Counted from the stretch's first letter, positions 17,749 to 27,228 are shown. The stretch: 64,000 nucleotides of DNA from AWTP1-13 sp963840075 (GCA_963840075.1 CAWIXS010000034.1:1-64000), one strand, 5' to 3'. The notes: generated by a model from the letters alone, not told the origin. Numbers and translations are program-made.

Positions 17749-18813
17749 TCAGCGGCGCCGCGACGGCCTCAGGATGAGGATGTGCAGGTCCTGATCGGGC
17801 GAGAAGCCCTCCTTGCGCACCTCGAACTGGGTGGGCGTGATCTTTTTCGCGTCCGTGCCGCAGAAGCTGACGAGGCTCGCCGGGTCGCCCTTGTCGACGA
17901 CGAGGCGGAACCGGCCGATCGGTCGCGCCCAGTTGGAGCCCGTGGTGAGGCGATAGGAGATGCGCTCCTCGGAGAACGGCGCGCCGTATTTCATCCTGGC
18001 CGCCTTGCGGGCGCGCTCGGCCTCCGCGGTGAACTCCTCGTCGATGCAATACTTGTTCGCGTAGTTCCTGAACCAGCCCTCCTTCATGGCCTCGGGATCG
18101 CCCAGCATGGTCTGGGCCGACCGGCCGATGCTCGGCTTGTAGCGGTGCTCGACGGCGATCTCCTTGCCGGCCGGAAACGTCTGCTCCCAGTAGTAGGTGG
18201 TCTGCAGCGTCCAGCGCGGAGAGGGACGCGACTTGCGCATGCTGCGGCCTGCGCTGTACTCCTCGGCATCGGCAAGACCGAGCAACCTCAGCTCGTCCCA
18301 GGCTACGCGCGGCAGCTTCTCGATCGCCTTGTCGGTCGCGCGCAGATGCGGCGCCAGCGGCACCTTGAGCCGCTCCAGATCTGCGGTCCGGTCTTTGCCT
18401 GCCCGGTTGAGCACCTTCTGCAGGATGGTGGCCTTGACGGGCGCGCCGTCCACCGTGGTCGAGAAGCCCAGCAGGTTCTGCGGGTCGCTGGTGGGAACCG
18501 TGACGTTGGTGCCGACATCGGCAACGCTGATGTCGGGCATCGGGAAGGCCACCAGCGTCGTCACGTCTGCAGGCGAGCTGTTGTAGAAGCGGTAGCTCAC
18601 GCGGATCTCGCGTGGCGAGACGTAAAGGTCCTCCGAGCGCATCTCGATGTCGGCGCTCTTTGTAAGCGTGAGACCGCCGGTCGTCAGCTCGGCCGTCGAA
18701 TCGTTGGCCGACGCGGATCCGCACGCGGCCGCAGCGAGCAAGATCAGCCAGAAGCGTGCGGCTGGCGCACGCAGCCTCCTGCGCAGGCGGATCGCCTGTT
18801 GAACCTCGCCCAC
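17749..18813 (-). CDS. DUF4424 family secreted protein
   Basis: A 354-residue protein with a signal peptide (FWLILLAAAACGSASA) directly followed by the family start NDSTAELTTGGLTL. Later blocks include VSYRFYNSSPADVTTLVAFP, YYWEQTFPAGKEIAVEHRYK, KYCIDEEF and GRFRLVVDKGDPASLVSFC. DUF4424 proteins are periplasmic and of unknown function. The start is GTG at 18813. It converges on the Fic pseudogene, ending 14 bases away. Confidence 0.75.
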   Translation of the reverse strand: MGEVQQAIRLRRRLRAPAARFWLILLAAAACGSASANDSTAELTTGGLTLTKSADIEMRSEDLYVSPREIRVSYRFYNSSPADVTTLVAFPMPDISVADVGTNVTVPTSDPQNLLGFSTTVDGAPVKATILQKVLNRAGKDRTADLERLKVPLAPHLRATDKAIEKLPRVAWDELRLLGLADAEEYSAGRSMRKSRPSPRWTLQTTYYWEQTFPAGKEIAVEHRYKPSIGRSAQTMLGDPEAMKEGWFRNYANKYCIDEEFTAEAERARKAARMKYGAPFSEERISYRLTTGSNWARPIGRFRLVVDKGDPASLVSFCGTDAKKITPTQFEVRKEGFSPDQDLHILILRPSRRR

Positions 18814-19033
18814 TCGGGCACCTCCTCGATGAATGACGGCCTGTCTGTCGGGCGCCGGCGCTCAGACCGCTGCGCAGGCGACCGCATCGCATTGTGGTGA
18901 CGTTTTAGGCGGGCTCGTCCGCGCCGCTGTATCGGGCGAAACCCCGATTCGCGCGGGGGACGACTCGGGCCCGGTGGACGCGATGATCGGGGCCGAGGGC
19001 GCAATATGCTTACTTTCGCGCGATCAGGCCTGC

Positions 19034-19939
19034 TCAGTAGAGGTCCCATTCCGGCGTGTCGCCGAAGCGCGCGGCCAGGAAGTCGACGAGCACGCGCGTC
19101 TTGGCGGCGAGATAGCGGTTGGGCGCGTAGAGGGCATAGATGCCGAGCCCGGTCGGCGGGAAGTCCGGCATCACCACGGCGAGCCTGCCGGCGCGGATGT
19201 CGGGACCGACGAGGAACGTCGGCAGCATGGTGATGCCGTGGCCGGCGACGGCGGCCGTGCGCAGCACGTCGCCGTTGTTGGAGCACAAGCAGGAGGCGAT
19301 CGGCACGCTCAGGCGCTCCTCCTCGCGCGTCAGCACCCAGCGCTGCAGCGTCGTGGTGTGGCCGTAGCCGAGGCAGCGGTGGCTGACGAGGTCGGCCGGG
19401 GCGCGCGGCTCGCCGTGGCGCTCGAGGTAGCCGGGGCTCGCCACCAGCACGCGCCTGGCAGGCGCCAGCTTGCGCGCGATCAGGCTCGAGTCCTCCAGCA
19501 CGGCGATGCGCACCGTCACGTCGACGCCCTCCTCGATGGGGTCGACGAAGCGGTCGTTGAGGGTCAATTCCACCTTGAGGTCGGGGTAGGCCGACATGAA
19601 ATCCGCGACTGCGCGGCCGAGGTGGAGGGCGCCGAACGACATCGGCGCATTGATCCGGAGCACGCCCCTGGGCTCGTCGTGCAGGCGCGAGACCTGCAGC
19701 TCCGCCTCCTCGATGGAGGCGAGAATGTCGACCGAGCGCTCGTAGTAGCCGCGGCCGGCCTCCGTCGGGCTCACCTTGCGCGTGGTGCGGTCGAGCAGCC
19801 GCGCGCCCAGGATGCGCTCCAGCTCCATCACGCCCTTGCTGACGGCCGAGCGGGTCAGGCCCAGGCTGCGGGCGGCCTCCGCGTAGCTGCCGAGGGCCAC
19901 CACGCGCGCGAACGCCTGCATGGCTTCGATCTTGTCCAT
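19034..19939 (-). CDS. LysR family transcriptional regulator
   Basis: The 301-residue protein has the N-terminal winged helix-turn-helix (FARVVALGSYAEAARSLGL, SAVSKGVMELERILGARLLD, RTTRKVSPTEAG) and a periplasmic-binding-like effector domain (GVLRINAPMSFG to the end), the layout of the LysR group close to DsdC/AaeR-type regulators. It is divergent from the pirin gene; such regulators usually control the divergent gene and themselves. A near-perfect palindrome lies 5 bases upstream of its start. Confidence 0.85.
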   Translation of the reverse strand: MDKIEAMQAFARVVALGSYAEAARSLGLTRSAVSKGVMELERILGARLLDRTTRKVSPTEAGRGYYERSVDILASIEEAELQVSRLHDEPRGVLRINAPMSFGALHLGRAVADFMSAYPDLKVELTLNDRFVDPIEEGVDVTVRIAVLEDSSLIARKLAPARRVLVASPGYLERHGEPRAPADLVSHRCLGYGHTTTLQRWVLTREEERLSVPIASCLCSNNGDVLRTAAVAGHGITMLPTFLVGPDIRAGRLAVVMPDFPPTGLGIYALYAPNRYLAAKTRVLVDFLAARFGDTPEWDLY

Positions 19940-19943
19940 CAAT

Positions 19944-19962
19944 TGTATCCATATTGGATGCA
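19944..19962. promoter_or_regulatory. Candidate LysR operator in the lysR-pirin gap
   Basis: TGTATCCATATTGGATGCA contains the perfect inverted repeat ATCCA-tat-TGGAT with matching outer bases (TGt/gCA), fitting a T-N11-A LysR site. It covers the leader just before the regulator start, as expected for autorepression. Confidence 0.55.
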
Positions 19963-20052
19963 GATAGTGCGAAATATAGCAGATTGCTTCCAGTCGGGCA
20001 TCGGCTTACCTGTTGGGCCAACCAACGCATGTCGCAACTTTGGAGATCGGCA

Positions 20053-20775
20053 ATGGCACTCACACTTCGCAAAGCAGGCGAGCGCGGGCGCGCCAGCTTC
20101 GGCTGGCTCGACAGTCGGCACAGCTTCTCGTTCGGCCACTATCACGACCCCGCGCACATGGGCTTCGGGCCGCTGCGCGTCATCAACGACGACCGCGTGG
20201 CGCCGGGCGGCGGCTTTCCCACGCATCCGCACAGCGACATGGAGATCGTCTCCTACGTGCTGGAGGGTGCGCTGGCGCACAAGGACAGCATCGGCACCGG
20301 CTCGGTGATCCGCCCCGGCGACGTGCAGCGCATGTCGGCCGGCACCGGCATCCGCCACAGCGAGTTCAACGCCTCGGAGACGGAGCCCGTCCACTTCCTG
20401 CAGATCTGGATCATTCCGGAGCGGCGCGGCCTGCAGCCGGGCTACGAGCAGAAGAACTTCGCGGCGGAGGAGAAGCGCGGCCGGCTGCGCCTCGTCGCCT
20501 CGCGCGACGGCCGCAATGGCTCCGTCACCATCCATCGCGATGTCGCCCTCTACGCCACGCTGCTCGGGCCCAGCGAGAGCGTGAGCCACGAGCTGGCGCC
20601 CGGCCGTGCCGCCTGGGTGCAGGTCGCGCGCGGGTCGGTCTCGATCGACGGCACGCCGCTCGGCGAAGGCGACGCCGTCGCCATCGACACCGCACGCCAG
20701 CTCACCCTCACCGGCACCGACGAGGCGGAGGTGCTCCTCTTCGATCTGCCCGCCGACGAGATCGAGCACCAGTAG
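20053..20775 (+). CDS. Pirin family protein (quercetin 2,3-dioxygenase-like bicupin)
   Basis: The 240-residue protein has the pirin signature RHSFSFGHYHDPAHMGFGPL and metal ligands His58 and His60 (FPTHPHSDMEIVSYVLEG), His102 and Glu104 (GTGIRHSEFNAS). A second cupin fold without ligands forms the C-terminal half. Size matches bacterial YhhW-type pirins, iron-dependent proteins with quercetinase activity in vitro and suspected redox-sensing roles. The divergent LysR gene is a usual partner. Confidence 0.88.
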   Translation: MALTLRKAGERGRASFGWLDSRHSFSFGHYHDPAHMGFGPLRVINDDRVAPGGGFPTHPHSDMEIVSYVLEGALAHKDSIGTGSVIRPGDVQRMSAGTGIRHSEFNASETEPVHFLQIWIIPERRGLQPGYEQKNFAAEEKRGRLRLVASRDGRNGSVTIHRDVALYATLLGPSESVSHELAPGRAAWVQVARGSVSIDGTPLGEGDAVAIDTARQLTLTGTDEAEVLLFDLPADEIEHQ

Positions 20776-20865
20776 GTCGGGTCGACCCCGGTGACGGCCA
20801 GCGCATCGGCCCCAAGCCCGCGAACGTGGCGTGAGGAGGCAGCGCCTCGCGACAACCGCGAGCGG

Positions 20866-20931
20866 ATTCCCCTCCCCCTGCGCCGACCGGATTCCCCTCC
20901 CCCTTGCGGGGAGGGCTGGGGGTGGGGGGAA
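20866..20931. repeat. GC-rich palindrome (family B variant)
   Basis: TTCCCCTCCCCCTGCGCCGA is followed by CCCCTCCCCCTTGCGGGGAG and GGCTGGGGGTGGGGGG. The CCCTCCCC...GGGGAGGG stem resembles the flanks of the elements at 6107 and 16763. Confidence 0.5.
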
Positions 20932-20976
20932 CCACCAACACGGATGTTCTGGAATCGCTCCCGACAAGGGGACGCT

Positions 20977-21383
20977 ATGGCCAAGCGCGTCGTTCAGCGT
21001 CACGCCGCGGCGGGGGCTGCCACGGTCCCCAGCGTGCCCAGCAAGGCGTCGCCCCTGGGCAGGTCCGGGACCTGCTGGAGGGGGAGGGAGCCGTCGACGA
21101 GGCGGGCGAACAGGAGCGAGACCACCCCGAAACTTCTTCACCGTGCTCGAGGGCCAGGCGACGGGCGCCCTCTCCGGCTTCCTCGCCGCCGAGCTGGGCG
21201 AGGCGCTGGGGCTCGAAGGCTTCGGCGGCCAGCTCTTCACCACGGTGGCGAGCCGCAGCGTCGGGCATGTGCTCAACACGGTGGTCGAGAACCTGCTCTC
21301 AGGGGACCTCTTCGCCGGCCTCGGTGTGATCACCAACCCGGAGTACGGCATCGGCTCGCTGGTCGGCGGCTACCTCGCCAGCC
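20977..21383 (+). pseudogene. Fragment of an unidentified repetitive, probably secreted protein
   Basis: An ATG at 20977 opens a short frame; from about 21128 another frame reads NFFTVLEGQATGALSGFLAA, then GGQLFTTVASRSVGHVLNT, NLLSGDLFAG and GSLVGGYLASR, with no start of its own and running into a palindromic repeat. The Gly/Ala/Leu-rich pattern resembles pieces of large calcium-binding or hemolysin-like proteins. I cannot name it. It looks like a broken gene. Confidence 0.35.
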
Positions 21384-21468
21384 GTAGGCTGGGTCAAGCG
21401 AAGCGCAGACCCAGCGCATCGAGCACGATCTCCATGGTGTTGGGTCTTCCGCTCGACCCAACCTACGG
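21382..21468. repeat. Palindromic repeat family C, copy 2
   Basis: CCGTAGGCTGGGTC and GACCCAACCTACGG are inverted at the ends, with GTGTTGGGTCTTCCGCTC inside. It matches the element at 7027-7111 and lies at the 3' side of lpxK. Confidence 0.65.
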
Positions 21469-21499
21469 TGCGGCGACAAGCTCTGGGTCGCGGCCGATC

Positions 21500-22537
21500 C
21501 TATCGGCGCCGGCCTTCGAGGGCGCCGGCGACGAGGGACGCCAGCAGGCGGGCGTCGGGCTCGGCGAAGCTGAGCGCGATGGGGAGAGGGCGGCTGGCGG
21601 CGGCGAGGTCGGCGAGGATGCCGGCGGCGCCCGCGAGGCGAGCCAGGTCCTTCTCGGTGCTGACGAGAGCTGCGTGATGCGCCTGCGCCAGGGCGAGGAG
21701 GCGACGGGCATCGGCTGCGCCGGGGACCTCATGGTCGCGCAACGCCACCGCCGCGGCGACCTCTGCGCCGAGCCCCCGGAGCATCGCAAAGAAGCGCTGC
21801 GGCGCACCGATGCCGGCCCAGGCGACCACGCGCTGTCCCACGAGCCAGGCGGCGTCGCCGGCGACCTTGGTGGTGCAACCGAGCACCGGGCCGTCGAAGC
21901 GCTGCCGCAGCGACGCGGCCGTGGCGGCGCCGGCCATCGGGTCGGCGGCGTTGACCACGAGCGCGTCGGCGAGGCCGAGCTGGAAGGCGAGCGGCGCCCT
22001 GAGCGGGCCCGCCGGCAGCACCCGGCCGTTGCCGAGACCGCGGCTGCCGTCGACCACGGCCAGCGTCAGGGTCTTGGCGAGCTGCGGGTTCTGCAACCCG
22101 TCGTCCATGACGATGACATCGGCCTTTGGGGCGTCGGCGGCCTCGATGGCGCGGGCGCCGGCGCCGCGGTCGCGGCAGACGAGCGTCGGGGCGCTGCGCG
22201 CGAGCAGCAGCGCCTCGTCGCCCACGTCGGCGGCGCTGTCGCCGGCGCCCACCCAATGCGGCCCGGTCTGCCGGCCGCCGTAGCCGCGCGTCAGCACCGC
22301 GGGGCGCAGCCCGACGCCGGCGAGGTGCCGGCACAAGTGGATGACGAGCGGTGTCTTGCCGGTGCCACCGGCGACGAGGTTGCCGACGCACAGGACGGGC
22401 AGGCGCGAGCGCCAGGGTGCGACGCGGGCATAGCGCGCGACGGCCAGGCGCCCGTAGAGGGCGGCCACCGGCGCGAGGCACGCGGCGATCGCGCCCGGGC
22501 GGTCGCGGTACCACCACGCCGGCTCGTCAAGAGGCAC
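21500..22537 (-). CDS. lpxK: Tetraacyldisaccharide 4'-kinase (lipid A)
   Basis: About 345 residues with the LpxK start EPAWWYRDRPG, the Walker A-type site GNLVAGGTGKTPLVI, TRGYGG, VGDEALLLAR, MDDGLQNP (metal-binding DDG) and DHEVP, STEKDLARL near the end. It phosphorylates the 4' position of the lipid A disaccharide at the inner membrane. The likely start is GTG at 22537, overlapping the end of the WaaA fusion gene by 11 bases; TTG at 22543 is an alternative. It is the last gene of the lipid A cluster here. Confidence 0.9.
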   Translation of the reverse strand: MPLDEPAWWYRDRPGAIAACLAPVAALYGRLAVARYARVAPWRSRLPVLCVGNLVAGGTGKTPLVIHLCRHLAGVGLRPAVLTRGYGGRQTGPHWVGAGDSAADVGDEALLLARSAPTLVCRDRGAGARAIEAADAPKADVIVMDDGLQNPQLAKTLTLAVVDGSRGLGNGRVLPAGPLRAPLAFQLGLADALVVNAADPMAGAATAASLRQRFDGPVLGCTTKVAGDAAWLVGQRVVAWAGIGAPQRFFAMLRGLGAEVAAAVALRDHEVPGAADARRLLALAQAHHAALVSTEKDLARLAGAAGILADLAAASRPLPIALSFAEPDARLLASLVAGALEGRRR

Positions 22538-24548
22538 GCGCAAGGCCGTCCTCGCCCGGCAGGTAGCGCAGCAGGGCGGCAACCGTGCGCGGCAGGGCGC
22601 CGGTGAGGCCCGCCAGCGCCTCCTCCGCGCGGGCGCGCATGCCGCCGCGCTCGCCGGCATCGCCGATCAGCCGGGCGGCCGTCTCGGCGAGCTCGGCGGC
22701 GGAGTGCACCACGGCGACAGCGCGCTGGCCCACCAGGGCGGCGTAGGTGTCCGCGAAGTTGTGCCAGTGGGGCCCGGTCAGCACCACCGCGGAGTGGCGC
22801 ACGGCCTCGATCGGGTTGTGGCCGCCGCGGTCCACCAGGGAGCCGCCGATGAAGGCGACGGGCGCCAGCTTGTAGAGCATGCCGAGCTCGCCGATGGTGT
22901 CGGCGACATAAACCTCGCAGGCCGGGTCGGGCAGCGCGCCGAGCGCCCGTCGGGCTACCGCCAGGCCCGCCGACTGCAGATCATCGGCAATCGCCGCCCC
23001 GCGCTCCGGATGCCGGGGGGCGATGATGGTGAGGAGGCCGGGCAGGCGCTCGCGCAGGCGCAGGTGCGCCTCGGCAACCATGGCCTCCTCGCCCTCGTGG
23101 GTGCAGGCGGCGACCAGCAGCGGGCGCCCGCCAACCGCGGCTCCGAGCCGTTCCAGCTCCGCAGCATCGACCGGCGGTGGCGGCGTGTCGATCTTGAGGT
23201 TGCCGGCGGCGAGCGCGTTGGCGGCCCCCAGCGACTTGAAGCGGCGCGCCAGTGTCTCGTTCTGGGCCAGCACCACGGAGAAGCGGCTGAACAGCGGGCG
23301 GCCGAGGGCGCGGTTGGCACGCCAGCGCCGGTAGGAGCGCTTGGTCATGCGGGCGTTGACGAGGGCCAGCGGGATGCCGCGCTCGGCGCTTTCCAGGATC
23401 AGGTTGGGCCAGATCTCCGATTCCGCGAAGACGCCGAGGTCGGGCCGCCAATGGTCGAGGAAGCTGCGCACATATTGGGGCACATCCAGCGGGGTATACT
23501 GGTGCAGCGCGCGCGGGCCCAGCCGCTCGCGTGCGACCTTGGCGGAGGTGACGGTGCCCGTGGTCAGCAGAAACGAGAGGGCGTGGCGCTCCTCGGCCAG
23601 CGCCGCCATCAGCGGCAGGATCGACAGGGTCTCCCCGACGCTCGCCGCATGGAACCAGGCGAGCTGCCCCGCGGGCCTGGGCGCGCTTGCGCGGCCCAGG
23701 CGCTCCGGGCGGCGGGCCGCGTCCTCCTTGCCCTGGCGCTCGCGCCGTCGCAGAAGCAGGGGCACCAGCGGGCGGGCGAGCGAGGTGAGCGTCCGGTAGG
23801 CCTTGAGCCGCAGGCCCGGGGCCACCGCAGAGCCCGGAGTGGCGCGCGCGGGGTCGGCGCCGGCGCGGGCATAGGCCTGCGCGGTGGCTTTGTTCATCGA
23901 GGCCTCGACGGCCAGGCGATAGGTCTCCAGCTCCTCGCCGTGGGCCTCGCGCGGCACGTACACGGCCTCGCCCACCGCGAAGCCGAGGTTCGACCACGGC
24001 AGGTTGATGGTCATGCGGCTCCAGGTGTCGAGCGCCACGTAGCGCGAGGTGGCAATCGCCAGCGGCACCACCGGCCGGCCGGAGCGGCGCGCGATCATGA
24101 CGATGCCGAGCCCCGCGCGCCTGGCCTCGCCGCCCGGCACGTCGGCCGTCATGGCCACGGTGCGGCCCTCGCGCAGGGCCTGGATGGCGGCCCGGAAGGC
24201 GTGCACGCCGCCGCGGTCCTTGCGCCGCCCGCCGGCGCCCGCGCCCCGGATGAGGCGCAGGCCGAGCCGGCGCAGCACGCCGCCCATCAGCTCGGCATCG
24301 CGGTGCCGCGCGAGCATCACGTCGACCTCGAAGCCCGGATGCTCGACCAGCGGCAGCAGCAGGAACTGGCCGTGCCACATGGTGATGATGCAGGGGTGGT
24401 GGCGCGCGTGCTCCTCGAACCTCTCGGTCATCGCCGAGGTCTGGTGGGCCGAGGCGCCGACGAAGCGGATGTAGCGCGCAAGCAGCGCGCCGGCCACGGC
24501 ATGGATGAGCCTGGGTTTGGGCTCCGTATTCGCTATGTCCCGGCTCAC
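22527..24548 (-). CDS. waaA: DUF374 acyltransferase-like / KDO transferase (WaaA) fusion
   Basis: A single 673-residue frame contains two proteins that are usually separate. Residues 1 to about 230 are a DUF374 lysophospholipid acyltransferase-like domain (IITMWHGQFLLLPL, RGAGAGGRRKDRGG, MTADVPGGEARRAGLG). From about 245 to the end is 3-deoxy-D-manno-octulosonic acid transferase: WFHAASVGETLSILPL, TTGTVTSAKVARERL, FAESEIWPNLI, VNARMTKRSYRRW, FIGGSLVDRGGHNPIEA. WaaA adds KDO to the lipid A precursor at the inner membrane. The DUF374 role is unproven. The start is GTG 24548 with a poor ribosome site. A +/-1 error joining two genes cannot be excluded but no disturbance is seen at the junction. 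Confidence 0.85.
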   Translation of the reverse strand: MSRDIANTEPKPRLIHAVAGALLARYIRFVGASAHQTSAMTERFEEHARHHPCIITMWHGQFLLLPLVEHPGFEVDVMLARHRDAELMGGVLRRLGLRLIRGAGAGGRRKDRGGVHAFRAAIQALREGRTVAMTADVPGGEARRAGLGIVMIARRSGRPVVPLAIATSRYVALDTWSRMTINLPWSNLGFAVGEAVYVPREAHGEELETYRLAVEASMNKATAQAYARAGADPARATPGSAVAPGLRLKAYRTLTSLARPLVPLLLRRRERQGKEDAARRPERLGRASAPRPAGQLAWFHAASVGETLSILPLMAALAEERHALSFLLTTGTVTSAKVARERLGPRALHQYTPLDVPQYVRSFLDHWRPDLGVFAESEIWPNLILESAERGIPLALVNARMTKRSYRRWRANRALGRPLFSRFSVVLAQNETLARRFKSLGAANALAAGNLKIDTPPPPVDAAELERLGAAVGGRPLLVAACTHEGEEAMVAEAHLRLRERLPGLLTIIAPRHPERGAAIADDLQSAGLAVARRALGALPDPACEVYVADTIGELGMLYKLAPVAFIGGSLVDRGGHNPIEAVRHSAVVLTGPHWHNFADTYAALVGQRAVAVVHSAAELAETAARLIGDAGERGGMRARAEEALAGLTGALPRTVAALLRYLPGEDGLARAS

Positions 24549-24561
24549 CTGCGGTCTCGTG

Positions 24562-24635
24562 GGTCAGGTTTCAGGGGTCGGATTTCAGGGGGCGGATTTC
24601 AGGGGTAAGGGCTCGGATTTCAGGGGGCAGGTTTC
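24562..24635. repeat. Tandem TTTCAGGGG repeat upstream of waaA
   Basis: Units of the form CGGATTTCAGGGGG recur four to five times with slight changes. A related block is at 26796-26822, so the two flank the msbA gene. Nothing else is evident in 24549-24947 apart from a possible promoter. Confidence 0.65.
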
Positions 24636-24706
24636 GACCAGGAGCAGCTTTTCGGCGATCGGGCCCCGATCACTGACCACCGACCGCCGATTCCCGCGAG
24701 GCCGTC

Positions 24707-24736
24707 TCTATAGCCGATGAGGGTGGCATATCGAAA
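24707..24736 (-). promoter_or_regulatory. Possible sigma-70 promoter for the waaA-lpxK genes
   Basis: On the minus strand TTTCGA, an 18-base spacer and TATAGA (24712-24707) lie about 160 bases before the fusion gene start. The -10 matches well and the -35 poorly; this is a visual prediction. Confidence 0.35.
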
Positions 24737-24947
24737 GCGGCGATTCGGCGCGAGACGTCGTTCTGCCGGCGCAATGCCGCCCGCGCCACGCGCCGGGCGC
24801 GAGGGCAGCGACGGCACAACCCGACCGCGGAAACTGCCTGACAAAACGCCAATATGCTGCGACCTTGGCACAACTCCACCGAAACGTCATTGCGCCCATC
24901 GGACGCAAGAGCCTGGGTCTCGATCCACGCGCTACGGCGAGGAGTGC

Positions 24948-26784
24948 TCACGCCGCCTCGGTCGGCGTCGGCGCGAGCGCGGATGCGTCGAGGTCGATCA
25001 GGCTCTGCGAGCGGCACAGTCTGGCGTAGGCGCCGTTGCGGGCGAGCAGCTCCGCATGCGTCCCGGTCTCGGCGAGGCGGCCGTCCTCCATCAGGCAGAT
25101 CAGATCGGCGCGCTGCACCGTGGAAAGCCGGTGCGCGATGACGAGCGTCGTGCGGTTCCTCGTGAAGCGCGCCAGCGCCGCCTGCACCAGCCGCTCAGAA
25201 CTCCGTGTCCAGCGCGCTGGTGGCCTCGTCGAGCAGCAGGATCGGCGCGTCCTTGAGGATCGCGCGCGCCAAAGCGAGGCGCTGGCGCTGCCCGCCGGAG
25301 AGCTTGAGCCCGCCCTCGCCGATCATGGTGGCGTAGCCCTGGGGCTGCGCCACGATGAACTCGTGCGCGGCAGCCGCCTCGGCGGCGGCGGCGATCTCCG
25401 CCTCGCCGGCACCCAGCCGGCCGAGCGCGATGTTGGCGGCGATCGTGTCGTCGAACAGCGTGATCTCCTGGCTCACGATGGCGATGGCATCGCGCAGGCT
25501 CGCGAGCGTCACCTCGCGCACGTCCTGCCCGTCGATCAGGATGCGGCCCGTCTCCACGTCGAACAGGCGTGCCACCAGGTTGATGATGGTCGACTTGCCC
25601 GCCCCCGAGCGGCCCACCAGCGCCACCGTCGCGCCGCCGGGAACGGTGAGGGAGAGGTTGCGCACCGCGGGCTTGTCGGCGGCCGCCGGATAGGCAAAGC
25701 CGACGTTGTCGAACACGATGCTGCCGCCCGCGATGGCGAGCGGCTGGGCCCCGGGCCGGTCGACGATGCTGGGCTTCTCGTCGAGCACCTCGTAGATGCG
25801 CTCGGCGGCGGCCAGGCCCTCGGAGGTGGCGTTGGCGATGTTGCCGAACGAGCGCAGACTCTGCCCCGCCAGCACCAGGCAGCCGACATAGGCCGCGAAC
25901 AGCCCGAGCCCGCCGGCGTCGGCGCCGACCCGCCAGTAGGCGAGCACGATGGCCGAGGCGATGGCGATGCCGGCGAACACCTCGAGGAAGGACAGCGTGC
26001 GGGCGCGCGCGCGCACGGCCTTCATCCTGAGCCCGAACACCCGCTCGAAATTGTCGTTGAGGCGCTCGATCGCGTAGCCCTCCAGGCGCAGGGCCTTGAT
26101 GAGGCGCGCGCCGGAGAACTTCTCGGTCAGAAGCGAGGTCATGCCGCCCATCTCGGCCTGGGTCCGGCGCGCCAGCGACCGGAGCCGCTTGGACAGGTGG
26201 CGCAGGGGCCAGACCGCGAGCGGGCCGCCGGCCAGCAGCGCCAGCGTCATGGCCCAGTCGAGGTATACCATGTAGGCGGCGAGGGCGGCGACGGTCGCCA
26301 CGTCCCTGACGAAGGCGACGAGCGTGGTCTGCGCGGCCACGTGGATGGCGGAGAGATCGTTGGTCAGGCGCGAGACCAGCCGTCCCGTGGTCTCGCGCGC
26401 TAGGCGGGCGAAATCGGCGTTCATCAGATGGGCGAACGCCGCCTTCTGGATGTCGGTCACCATGCGCGTGGCGATGCGCGACGCGGCGACCTGATGCAGG
26501 TAGAGGAAAAGGCCGCGCGCCGCCGTCACGCCGACGATGGCGGCGAGTAACCAAGGGAGCGTCGTGCTGCCGGGCTTCAGCAGCGCGTCGAAGGCGATCG
26601 TTATGGTGGCGGGGTAGCCCGCTGTGGCGGCGGCCAGGCACGCCGTCCACACCAGCGCGACTGCGACCTGGAGGCGGCGCGGCCAGATCCAGTCGCCGGC
26701 GAAGCGGCGCAGGATGCCGCGCTCCCCTCCGCTCCATCGGACCTTCCCAGGCTTCCCTTCCGGAACGTCTGCGCTGTCCCCCAA
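24948..26784 (-). pseudogene. msbA: MsbA-type lipid A/multidrug ABC exporter (one frameshift near the C-terminus)
   Basis: A half-size exporter: six membrane helices in the N-terminal part (WLLAAIVGVTAARGLFLYLH, VATVAALAAYMVYLDW, ASAIVLAYWRVGADAGG), then the nucleotide-binding domain with Walker A (GRSGAGKST), Q-loop (AIVSQEITLFDDT), signature LSGGQRQRLALARA and Walker B ILLLDEATSALD. An extra T near 25198 ends the frame at LDTEF; the true end, with the H-loop VIAHRLSTV, continues in the next frame to 24948. It would flip lipid A precursors. TTG 26784 is the likely start because GGAGGGG lies 5 bases upstream. A sequence error is quite possible for such a gene. Confidence 0.8.
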
Positions 26785-26795
26785 GGCCCCTCCAA

Positions 26796-26822
26796 GTCAG
26801 GTTTCAGGGATCAGGTTCCAGG
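26796..26822. repeat. TTTCAGGG repeat upstream of msbA
   Basis: GTCAGGTTTCAGGGATCAGG followed by TTCCAGG echoes the tandem block at 24562-24635 on the other side of msbA, and is followed by CCTGACCGCTGAAAG, which can pair back with it. Confidence 0.45.
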
Positions 26823-26919
26823 CTTCCTGACCGCTGAAAGCTACCTAGCAGCCCGCATGCCCCAAGGCTACCGGGAGCAGGATTTCGCAAGAGCTGTGCG
26901 CTTCCCGTGCGCCCAAGTG

Positions 26920-27228
26920 TCACGAGGGCGGCGGGCCGGTCAGCTCCGGGTCGAGCAGGCGGTGCATATGGACGATGAAATAGCGCATCTGGGCATTGTC
27001 GACGGTCTTCTGCGCCGCCGCCTTCCACGCCTTGTAGGCGTCCGCGTAGCTGGGATAGACGCCGACGATGTCGAGCGCCGCGATATCGCTGAACTCGACC
27101 GTATCGAGCGATTTGAGCTCACCCCCGAGCACGAGGTGCAAGAGCTGCTTGGCAGGGCGCGTTCCATCGCCGGCGGAAGGGGGCGGACCCGGCGGTCCTG
27201 ACCCCATAGGCACGTCCCGATTGCCCAT
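26920..27228 (-). CDS. DUF4170 family protein
   Basis: A 102-residue protein whose conserved part starts KQLLHLVLGGELKSLDTVEF and continues IVGVYPSYADAYKAWKAAAQ, TVDNAQMRYFIVHMHRLLDP, the DUF4170 pattern of alphaproteobacteria. Function is unknown. The family is usually found beside lipid A genes (between cysQ-like and waaA-like genes), as here upstream of msbA. The N-terminal 25 residues are Gly/Pro-rich and unconserved in appearance, so translation might begin later, but GGAG precedes the ATG. Confidence 0.75.
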   Translation of the reverse strand: MGNRDVPMGSGPPGPPPSAGDGTRPAKQLLHLVLGGELKSLDTVEFSDIAALDIVGVYPSYADAYKAWKAAAQKTVDNAQMRYFIVHMHRLLDPELTGPPPS

